Below are positions 45,541 to 54,943 of a stretch of 64,000 bases of DNA, piece by piece. The DNA lies in NCBI GenBank assembly GCA_973895155.1, contig OZ316894.1:6820001-6884000 (forward strand), given 5' to 3'. The DNA is from Marsupella aquatica. Lineage: Eukaryota > Marchantiophyta. The position numbers and the translations under genes are program-made. Each line of letters starts with the position of its first letter. Position 1 is the stretch's first letter. The notes below the pieces were generated by a model that ran no database searches, was not told the DNA's origin, and saw only the letters and a list, made by a program, of their open reading frames with translations.

Positions 45541-46439
45541 ATGGAGGACCCCGCTAATGAGGTGGAAGGCGTGGTGCGGGCATTGATTGACAAGCCGACG
45601 CTGAGACGCCAGGAGAAGGCCCTAAGGAAATATTTCGTACCCGATGTCGAGTTCTATCACCCATATATAAATTCCAATAGGGGCCTGGAGGTCTTGATTG
45701 TGATCTACCAGTTTGCCGAGATCATGTTCAATTACAGTGGGGTGGACTTCGACAATATCGTGTATGACGAAGTGGCCAATTGCGTTGCTGTCCGAATGAC
45801 TGTATACATCCGACCTTGGCCGCTCATTTTCCGAACCGTTCCTTTGAGATACCTCTCCTTCCTTGAGCTGACGGACGTTGTTGAGGTGCGTGAAAATCAG
45901 TCTTACTTCTTTCTTTCATGCAATCCATTGGCTTCCCATTTTCCGCCATACCGAGATGATAGGCATCATCAAGTCTGCTTTGTAAATGAATAATCCTGGA
46001 AACAGCGATGCTGAGTTTGGAGAGCATTTTGATCAAAGCAACCAATTCGTTTGTAATCGTTGAGAATAGAAATCCAATTTTGAGAGCTGCAATGTAACTT
46101 GAAAACCAGTTCCTGTGCACGAGATGAGTCGTGCACAACCGTGATGGTCAAATGACCGGAGCCCTGACTCGTTCATTTGTAATGTGGCAGAATGGCAAAA
46201 TATTGAAAAAGATACGAGTCCAGCGCGACTACAACATCCGCTCTCCTCTAGTGCAGGCAATCCCTATTATCGGCGAAATCTATGACTCGGAGACTCTCCG
46301 CTTCTGGGCGGGTGACATCTGGGGCTTCGTCTTCCTGCTCTTGAAATCTTCAATAATCTGGATTTTGCGCCACTTGCCTGAAAAGTTCGGCCATGGCAGT
46401 TGGAGATACTCAGCGCACGACATGGCTGTGGAGATGTGA
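45541..46439 (+). CDS. NTF2-like (SigF-type) domain protein, copy 2, two exons
   Basis: Join of 45541-45885 and 46191-46439 (197 residues); GT-AG intron of 305 bp at the same phase-0 site as copy 1. The domain layout is the same: 'LRKYFVPDVEFYHP' and 'YDEVANCVAVRMTVYI' in exon 1, then 'KKIRVQRDYNIRSPL' and the hydrophobic 'DIWGFVFLLLKSSIIWIL' helix in exon 2. Differences from copy 1 cluster at about residues 40-65 and in the hydrophobic helix, while the ends are nearly identical. A clean TATA box lies upstream, so this copy is the better candidate for expression. The fold assignment is by pattern and recollection; the biochemical role is unknown. Confidence 0.75.
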
Positions 46440-46937
46440 GCTTTACGAGTAAGAATCAAGACATAGTTGGCTAGTACGTACGAACGTGTCGACGTGCACC
46501 TGTACGCTTGCAAAACTTGGTTAAGTGCACCGACCTAAATTTTCCCCAAAATTGCACAGTTGTACTTTTTCCAACTGCAGATTTTATTGTGAAATGTGTG
46601 AAGTTTTGTGGTGGAAGTTTTTGCAATTTCAAGTAGATGTTGCTTTGATGGACAGAGCTTTTCAACATCCAATAAAGGTCAACATTTTTACCAAAGAAAG
46701 TTTGACTTAATGTTATGACGGAAAGATGGTATTTGAGTGCAAAATAATATTTCATAAATGGCTATTTTGAGAGCTTGTCCTACATAGTGTAATAAACTGT
46801 AGATAATTGTAAACTTTCCCCACTTATGCATGTTGTGGATCAACTTTATCAAGCAGAGTTCCAAGTAACGTTTGACTGAATTTGTGATTTGATCTGTCCA
46901 TAATTTCTGGTTTCGAGCCATTTCATCCAGTCAATGG

Positions 46938-46938
<1 letters not shown>

Positions 46939-46970
<32 letters not shown>
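46939..46970. repeat. (CT)16 microsatellite
   Basis: Sixteen uninterrupted CT units; likely length-variable among individuals. Confidence 0.98.
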
Positions 46971-46971
<1 letters not shown>

Positions 46972-47087
46972 ATGGCTGCATTTGATCTACAATATTGAAT
47001 AAAATTTAAGTTAATTATAAATGATGAAAATCCTACATACAACTAGTAAAAAATAAAACTTGCCCTATACCGTGGCTTATACTACAG

Positions 47088-47335
47088 ATATTTTACTAAA
47101 TACGCAAAAAACACTTCTTATATGTATTAGATTTTATTAATGTAAAACCACCACCCTGGCGGCTGCCCTAACAGTGCTCATGATTGCATACTTTACTAAA
47201 TACATAAAAAAAACACTTCTTACATGTATTAGATTGTATTAATGTAAAAAAAAACACTTCTTACATGTATTAGATTGTATTAATGTAAAACCACCACCCT
47301 TGCGGTTGCCCTAACAGCGCTCACGATTGCATCCT
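47088..47335. repeat. Imperfect tandem/direct repeats
   Basis: The block 'acacttcttacatgtattag' recurs three times (about 47111, 47213, 47255). 'taaaaccaccaccct-gcgg-tgccctaacag' recurs at about 47143 and 47288. A second direct repeat with a 75-bp offset ('tagctctcgtttgtttagctt'-type, ending 'gtactctagatcctctacta') follows at 47533-47690. Confidence 0.85.
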
Positions 47336-47882
47336 GTCTTGCCGCTGCTTCCCCTAGTTTCCCTGCATACCTTAAAAAGCAGTGAAGTTGTTCGTTATGA
47401 TCATTCTAGGCGCACCTTGCTCTATGACTGTTCCTGACTAGGTCTTTCCCAACAATTGTTTACGTTGGAGATAGTGAGTTGCTTCCTGACTTTTTCTTCC
47501 TGAGAGGATCTTTTTCTCAAGTACATTCTCACACCTTTTCTGTCAGCTCTCGTTGGTTTAGCTTGACTTTATTTATCATTGCTTTAGTACTCTAGATCCT
47601 CTACTAGTACCTTCTCTGTTAGCTCTCGTTTGTTTAGCTTGCTGTTATTTATCATTACTTAAATAGTACTCTAGATCCTCTACTAGAGTGACTTTTGCAC
47701 ATAGCACTCTTGTGTCTGCTCTTTCACACGGGCTCCACCAGCATGGCACGAGGACCACAGGTGTGGCTCATGTTTCTCTAGGTATGATTCATGCTTTTTC
47801 CTGGTTTATTACTCCCTTTTTCTCTATAGTGCTAGCCTGAAATTAATGTACGTCTCCCCGTTACCGCCGCGGTTCAATGGTA

Positions 47883-48192
47883 GCAGAAACGTACAATTCC
47901 TTGGGATGTCAAGAATGAAGTGCAACAATTACCACCAATTGGATATCAATTGGTGGAGGCGATCAACGACCTTGCAAAGACGTTAATTGGATATCAGTAC
48001 ATAGGACCCTACAGAGACAATCATCGGGGATTTGTTTCGGAAGTCTTGAGGTGTAGGGACCTCACCACAAAGTTCTGGAATAGGAAGCCTCTCGATTTCT
48101 GCAATCACGATATGAAATATGACCCGTCAGGGTCTAGATTTACTTGCTCAAATGAATTCTGCGGGGTGGAGGAGCATGAGATTTGGGTCTAG
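47883..48192 (+). CDS. Unrecognised open stretch, possible exon
   Basis: About 100 codons are open from a possible acceptor (CAG before 47883) to TAG at 48190. The residues have an ordinary protein-like mix ('LVEAINDLAKTLIGYQYIG', then a C-terminal part with four Cys). There is no ATG in a good position and no recognised family. Downstream DNA (48200-48890) is AT-rich with repeated 'gggtctagat-atctcgaccct' words. It may be a transposon relic. Confidence 0.2.
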
Positions 48193-48893
48193 ATTATCTC
48201 GACCCTACACTGAATAGTTACAATGTGAGTTGTAGATATACATATTCTTACTCGAAAAAAGTGAAACTATGCGTACTATCCATTTGAGTCTAGATGCTGT
48301 TGATCCTCTTTTACTTGTAGATATGTTCTCAGAAAAAAGTTATTTGGGTCTTGACCCTATACAAAAGGAATAGCTAGAGATATAGATTCAACAACGGGTC
48401 AAAATTATGTGGACCCTACATTTGGGTCGAGATAATCTCGACATAGATTTTTATATAGTAATTGATATACATTCAACAACCGGTCAAAACTATCTAGAGC
48501 TTGCATTGGGGCAGACGTGGTCTCAACCCTGTAAAAATAGGATTTTTACTTTTATAATATATCACCGGTTTACCTTCCGTGTTTGTGTAACTTGGTTATC
48601 ACGGGTCATTTGAATTTATTCTATTTTTTTATTCTATTTTTTCATTGTTTATATTATATATAATAAGAACAATTTATTGTCTTTTAATTAATAAGTATTA
48701 ATAATTGATAACTGAATTATTTAATTAATAATTTGGGCATTAGAATTGTAATTTTAGACCTCAAAAAGTGTATATTTGGCCACTAAAATATATGCTTTTG
48801 GGGAACAAGTTATAGAACTTTTGGGGGTAAAATAAGAAATTTGAAGGTCAACTTCTGGACTAGAGAAATTCCAGTTGTAATGAATAGGGTGAT

Positions 48894-49283
48894 ATGGTGG
48901 ATGCATATGAGAACACTGGGCCATTCAAGGCCACTATCTTTCAAGCTGCACGAGAGCTTGTGGACATGACTGCTGACAAATTTGCAGAGTATGGTACCAT
49001 TCGCCAGCTTGAAACAATGCACTAGCAAATTGCTCAGATCCCATACTGTCTAGTGTGGATTAAGGCAAGAGGACACTCTGCTGTTGTGAATAAGCTCGTT
49101 GTTGAGATGTGGTGATGCCCTCCTCGTCGTGCCCCTGTGAGAACAAGAGTTGAGAAAGTGATCAGCAGAAGCAATCTTGTGGATGCTGATGTCCTTATGT
49201 AGCAATTGGAGGTGACTGCAACAATGATTTCAAAGTTTTGTTTGTCCACCATCGAATCCGCCAAAGACTTGAAAGGCAAATGA
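48894..49283 (+). pseudogene. Decayed open frame with three in-frame stops
   Basis: From ATG at 48894 to TGA at 49281, 130 codons read in one frame with only three interruptions: TAG 49023, TGA 49113, TAG 49200. The residues look protein-like ('FKATIFQAARELVDMTADKF', 'VRTRVEKVISRSNLVDADV'). Both TAGs precede CAA and could be former CAG. Family unknown. It lies just outside the MuDR-like element and may be a transposon gene fragment. Confidence 0.4.
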
Positions 49284-51341
49284 TAGGGATGTTGTGTCAT
49301 GTAGAATACGTTTTGGTTGTTGTATTCTTGTTATTTCTTGAAGAGATTGGTGGTTTGGTAAGATGATTTAGTGTCATTTAGCATTCTCCGTAGCTTCAAT
49401 GATGAACAATTCGCATTTCAGATGAGTATTGGGGGAGCCCTTCAGTTGCATAATTTTGAAAACCTGCATGTATTGTGTAATGGGTATTTTCTCTTGCGTT
49501 ATGAATAGACTACAACATTGTTTATGTATTCTCTGATCTATCTGTTATGTAACACGTTGCAACATTCTTTTGTATGTTGAGAATACAACATAGAATACTA
49601 TATGGTTTATGTATTCTTTGAATTCTATTTCATGTAACACGTCTAGGTTGCGCCTGCTTTGCTACTTCATTGCTAGGGTTTAGGGTGCACGATCAGTTGC
49701 GCGTATGCCTTATCTTTGGCGAGGGTTTAGGATTTTAGAGAGATGGCGGCCAATAGGAATGATGAGCGAGGAGGATTGTTTTAGGGAGGGATTCCACTAT
49801 TGGAGCTCGCAAATTGATCAATCAAAGGCTTGCTATGCTGGTGAAGGGGGATTGCCTGTCGGGAGCACGATTGGGAGCTGGTTAAGGGGGATTGCGCGCG
49901 ATTGGGAGCGATTGGGAGCGATCAATTTAGGGAGCTGGTGAAGGGGGACTGCGCGATTGGGAGTGAGTGAGTATAGAGCGATTCAGGGAGCTGGTGCTCG
50001 TGAAGGGGGACTGTGAAATCACTTGGGATTGCCTGTCGGGTGATTGGAGTGAGTGTCGAGCGATTCAGGGAGATCAAGGAGTGAACGTTGGGCAGGTCGG
50101 TTGGGTTTTGAACCCAACCAAGGTAGTCATGGTGCCCCATGCCAAGAAACTAACATTGGCAAAGGAGGGACAACATTTTCGCGAGCATTTTTGATACCGT
50201 GTAGGCGAGCAGGGAAACCACGTATTCAAGTGTATATGCGCCGGTCATGCTCCTCACGGTTTCTCTTCGTTCAAGTTGTTTCAGACTCACTTGAGCACCA
50301 AGCATGGCCGAAAACTCCCTGCTGATTTGTTGGAGCCAGGCCTGCCTTGGTTGAGTTCAAAAATCAACACCTCTCGTCCCGCCAAGAAACCACAGAAATG
50401 CAGCAGTAGCAGTGGTAAGAAGATGAAAGGTGCGTCATGGATTCAATTGCGGTTGACTGCCAAGCTAAGATGGCAAATGACAAAGCAGCGCAAAAAGAAT
50501 CAATTGAAGGTGGACTATTGCGTTTCAGTTCTGGGGAAGAGGGAGCCATCGGTTCCATCGAAATCGGTGCTTGTTCATCTCATTAAGGTCTACCACATTC
50601 GTCCAAAGGAGAAGAGTGGTTGAGGCTGCTTGGTAGACGACAGTTTCTTTGAGATGTTGCAAGAGCATGTCAGCTCTGCTCCTATCACCAATGTTGTGTA
50701 TCACTGGGCCGAGCATGTGCAGCAATTGCCTGCTCAGTTGCCTGTGGATCAAAAGTTGCATGCTTTGCAGGTTGATTGTCGACTATTACAAGTACCTTTT
50801 CCGCTGAGAGATGTCCCTGCCCAATCTGTCCAACCTTCAGCAGGTGAGGAGAGTAGAGAACTCGTTGTTGCAAACGCCTTGGAGTTTTTGAGGAAGAAAA
50901 GGGAAAGTCTGTTGTGGAAAGTTGGAGCAAAAGAAATCAATTTTGACCATGCCTATACATACTATGTGAAGTGGAAAAAGGAGCAAAAGCATCTGTCAAT
51001 TGCCACAGCCGATCGGAATTGTGTGAAATATTACACAGGTGATGGCATGTCACAAGAAGAAGCAGAGGCAGCGGTACGTAACACAATCATTTTACTTGCC
51101 TTTGCATTGTTGTGTATACTTCGCGCACAATGTTTACACCAGTTTTTATATTGCAGGCTGGAGTTCACAAAGTGTGGGTTGATACCTCAGATGAGGAGGG
51201 GTACGAGCCCACCCCTGACAAGTGGGGATTAGATTATCATGAGTCCTCTGATGAAGAAGACGCAATAGAGGTATAGTTCCTCTTCCCCTTCTGCCAATGA
51301 TTTTTCTGAATCTGTAGAGTTTGACAACATTGACCGGAATG

Positions 51342-52138
51342 TCTACTGTGACACGGGTAACGTGTCACTTGACCAAACCCAGGTCGTAGATTAGGACTTA
51401 TACGGTCATTAGGACCGTAGCCATAGTGTAGAATAGCACGTATAGCCGTCTGTTGCCATTATGATTAGATTAGGAGTAGGTTAAGATGATCGAATCATTA
51501 CGAGTTAAGGAAGGGGGAGAAGGCTTAGTTATCTCAGCAGAGGGAAGGTGAGGCACGGGGAGTCCCGGCCTGAGCAGGGTCAGAGTGCACCAAGGAGTGA
51601 GAGCCAGAGTCGAGCTTGCTGGGCAAGTGCGAGGCAGGGCCTCGTAGAGACTGGGCATCGACTGCCGTTGGGCCTGCTGACCCCCTTTGAAGTCGAGTCA
51701 ACCATGTAAACTGATGCTTCGCTGAGTAAATGTAGTCTTTTCCCCCTAATGTTTCTGCAAGTAACTGGTGTTGTGTGTATGCTTTGTCTGGGTAAAGGCG
51801 CCATTTTAAGGGACGTACCAGGTGCGGACTAATGGTAGGGATTGCCACTCATTGTATGTCACAAGGTCCTGTCGTGTCGATGGCTTGAAAGGCCCCAAGC
51901 CGGGAGTTAGTCCGAGTCACTAACTGAGGGAATATTCCAGCAGTGGAAAACAAATATACCTATGACTAGTACGAATTATTCAGGTGTTATACCGGTAAGT
52001 ATATCGACTTAGCCCGACTTAGGGCTAATTGAGGTCACTACACACCTCCTTGACCGAACCCTCACCCTTACTGGTGGTCGAGGTCGCACCATGGCACTAA
52101 ACTGGATTTAAGGCCCAGGTTAGCGGCGCGACATCTAC
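51342..52138 (+). mobile_element. Solo LTR of the element B family with TSD
   Basis: A 787-bp sequence (51347-52133) starts TGTGACAC and ends GCGACA, flanked by exact TCTAC duplications at 51342-51346 and 52134-52138. Its first 160 or so bases match the start of the B LTRs (3753 and 8351). The rest, from about 51508, matches 11545-12181. It lacks the 3-kb coding middle of the long LTR. It sits in an intron (51271-52148) of the plus-strand MULE gene, so it inserted after that gene existed. Confidence 0.9.
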
Positions 52139-52392
52139 AAAACTTCAGGTTCCTTTGAATGACGAAGCTGAAGCCAAAGAATCAAGGAAGAAAGGAAAGC
52201 CACGCAGGAAGCCAAACAAACCCAAGAAGCAGCCTCCACAGAAAATTATGCCTCCTGTTGACACTTAGGAAGCCGATGAGGTAAAATTTGCACTTCCAAT
52301 GTAAGTATCCCATTTGTATACCGTGATATCAATGTATGCACGAGTGTATGCACGATGGTTTAGTGCTCTTAGCCCGAGTATTGCTTTTTTAG

Positions 52393-53051
52393 GTTCCTCC
52401 CAACAAAGGAGCCGAAGCCAACCAATCAAAGCGGAAAACAAAAAGAACCAAGAAATCTGTAGAGCCACCACCGAACGACAACACCACCCTTCCCGTAGAT
52501 TCTCAACAAGCTGACCAGGTAACGTTTAAAGATGATTTAAGTTCTTTGCAACATCTGTAAACAGTGTGGAGAACGTTTCCTGTTTTATCAACACTGCAAG
52601 TTCAAGAGTATATAGGACATTATGTTGAATACCATGATGTTAATGTATACTCACTGTTCTGTACCCCGAGTACTGCATTTTAGGTTCCTGAATCCCATGA
52701 AGGACCTACACCCGAACAATCTGTAGAGCCACCACCAAACGGCAACACCACCCTTCCCGTAGATTCTTAGCAAGCTGACCAGGTAACGTTTACAAATGAA
52801 AGTTCTTTGCAACATCTGTAAACAGTGTGGAGAATGTATCCTATTTTATCAACACTGCAAGTTCAAGAGTAGGACACCATGATTATGTTGCATACCATGA
52901 TGTTAATGTGTACTTACTGTTTGAATGCGCCTGTACCCCGAGTATTGTATTTTAGGTTCCTGAATCCCATGAAGGACCTACACCCGAACAATCTAAGAGG
53001 AAATCAAAGAGAACCAAGAAATCTGTACAACCACAGAAGCCCGCGCCTGAG
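52393..53051 (+). repeat. Tandemly duplicated exon-intron units in the MULE gene
   Basis: Three successive units of about 270-290 bp each contain an exon starting GTTCCT and an intron starting GTAACGTTTA. The introns share long blocks such as 'gttctttgcaacatctgtaa' and 'tatcaacactgcaagttcaa' and end '-gtaccccgagta-tg-attttag'. Whole exon-plus-intron units were copied, lengthening the basic repeat region of the protein. Confidence 0.8.
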
Positions 53052-54129
53052 GTAAGCGTGTTTTCAATAGGCCAAGGAGGAACATTCCACGGTAGACAGT
53101 GGTAAAAATGTATTCTATGTGTACTTATTTGATTTAAACATGCAATCACCTTAGTTTGTAATGATAGGGACCAAAGGAAGGAGAGCAAGCAACGGCAAGT
53201 GAACCTAGACGTTCAAAGAGGAAGCAAACAACTGCTCCCACCAAAGAGAAAATTGCCCAAACAAAAAAAACGACCAGAACTAAAACCAAGGTAAGTACAA
53301 ATCATTGTGTACTATGTGGCCATATTGTATAGGGACTAAACACATGATTCGCTTGATACTGATTTCAGCTGTACAATTGCAGGATTCATCTAAACAAGTC
53401 CAGGATGTCAATGCACAACCAGCACCAGAGGGAGGCAACACTATTGATACTTAGGGTACTGCCCTTCCACCGAATGTGTCTGCAATCCCATCAGGAGAGG
53501 TGACTGCACCGGTAGGGAGCACACCTTCTATTGTCGAGCGATTGGTGGCATGATTGATTGGTAAGATGTGTTTCTTTGCTGATTGCTTTCATATGTGAAT
53601 TTGCAAGAGTACCAGAAACCACCTGATCATGTGCAACCAGACCCATATGCAAGTAGACGTCGGAGAAAATTGACAGTTCGTGGGCCATTGGGCAAGGCGC
53701 AAAGTGAATTTGTAATCCTGGGGTCTGTACCACAAGAGGTCACTGTGCAGGAGGACGATATTTTGGATTCCTTGCACGCATCACAAATTCTCCAAGACTG
53801 TAGCCAGGCTGATGTTACCTCTTTTCACAAGGCAATCGATAAAATGATTAGTAATATGGATGAAGTTTAGGGTACAATTAGCAATATCCGAGGGATAGTC
53901 TAGGGTACCTAGCCCTGTTTTGTCACCAATGTGTTCATGATAATAAATATGAAATGTTTCTGCATTTCTTGCTCTCTTTGAAGACTATATAACATGATCT
54001 GTTCCAAAAATGGTCATAGTAGATCTGTGTCTGGGATACAATATGTATGTTGTATTCACATTTTCTCTGACTTTACGACAAAGACGCCCCACTGTCGAAT
54101 CATTCCCACTGACAAAGACGTCGGGCCCG

Positions 54130-54670
54130 CCAAAGCCTGCCCAAATGGACAAAACCTACGGAATTTGAACACAGGAATACTTTTTCCATGAATACACTGG
54201 GGACATTGTATTCAGATTTCACACTTAGGGAAAAAATTGTCCCTCCAACTTTATGAACACGCCCTCCGCCGAAGCCTGCCCAAATGGACAAAACCTACGG
54301 AATTTGAACATAGGAATACTTTTTTCATGGATACACTGGGGACATTGTATTCAGATTTCACACTTAGGGAAAAAAATTGTCCCTCCGACTTTACGAACAC
54401 GCCCTCCGCCGAAGCCTGCCCAAATGGACAAAACCTACAGAATTTGAACACAAGAATACTTTTTTCATGAATACACTGGGGACGTTGTATTCAGATTTCA
54501 CACTTAGGGAAAAAAATTGTCCCTCCGACTTTACGAACACGCCCTCCGCCAAAGCCTGCCCAAATGGACAAAACCTATGGAGTTTCAACATAGAAATACA
54601 TTTTTCATGTATACACTTTGCACGTTGTATTCATATTTCACACTTACAAAAAAATTCATTCACTTGAACT
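54130..54670. repeat. 140-bp tandem repeat, about 4 copies
   Basis: 'aagcctgcccaaatggacaa' occurs at 54133, 54272, 54412 and 54552 (periods 139, 140, 140). It is followed each time by an A-rich segment, 'gaatac', 'ttcatg-atacac' and 'cacttaggga'. A worn partial unit follows to about 54710. The array lies between the 3' ends of the two convergent MULE genes and opens frames on both strands that are by-products of the 140-bp period. Confidence 0.95.
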
Positions 54671-54943
54671 TTACAAAGACAGTCGGGCCTAAATGGAAAA
54701 AAGCTTGCCATATTCAACATTTTAATAATCATACAGCACATGCACCATGGAAGGCGTACTCAGACCTAACAATTGCAAATAAAAGGCTTCACTCCTCATT
54801 GGATGGAATACAACATCCACTTTGTAACAAGTTGAACTCATTCAAGGTAGTGTTTAGGTCTATGCACAAATGTGCCCTACTACCATCTAACTTCCCAATA
54901 CAGTGAATAGTAGACTGTGATGTATATGTCTACTCTGTGATAT

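Larger units (their letters stand above)
44114..46455. repeat. Segmental duplication, copy 2 (pairs with 39100-41433)
   Basis: Direct repeat of copy 1 in the same orientation, offset by about 5.0 kb. It includes upstream DNA, promoter and the whole NTF2-like gene, and ends within 20 bases of the stop codon. Substitutions are spread throughout, and coding length is unchanged. Confidence 0.9.
50130..53930 (+). pseudogene. Plus-strand gene of the MULE: zinc finger plus repeated basic exons
   Basis: An exon at about 50135-50400 encodes a BED/C2H2-like finger ('FKCICAGH' ... 'FQTHLSTKHG'), with TGA at about 50191 where Trp is likely. Next come an acidic exon (to 51073) and 51157-51270 ('DTSDEEGYEPTPDKWGLDY'). 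A run of short exons, each opening with GTTCCT, follows: 52149-52280, 52393-52518, 52684-52782, 52956-53051, then 53168-53290 and from 53383. They carry basic, NLS-like 'KRKTKRTKKS' words, and three of them end in related 'PVDSQQADQ'-type tails. The last coding block (53605-53867) has 'YASRRRRKLTVRGPLGKAQ'. TAG stops occur at 52266, 52768, about 53451 and 53868. The gene is therefore inactive here. It is presumably an accessory nuclear protein; I do not recognise it as mudrB. Confidence 0.5.

Noticed and set aside
39100-46455. Regularly spaced repeats considered as a CRISPR array
   Set aside because: The 59-bp units are directly adjacent without spacers, and the genome is eukaryotic.
49670-49735. 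Telomere-like AGGGTTTAGGG words
   Set aside because: Only two short occurrences; more like promoter telo-boxes than an interstitial telomere array.
54237-54906. Four similar small proteins in a row on plus and minus strands
   Set aside because: By-products of the 140-bp tandem array; the frames simply follow the repeat period.
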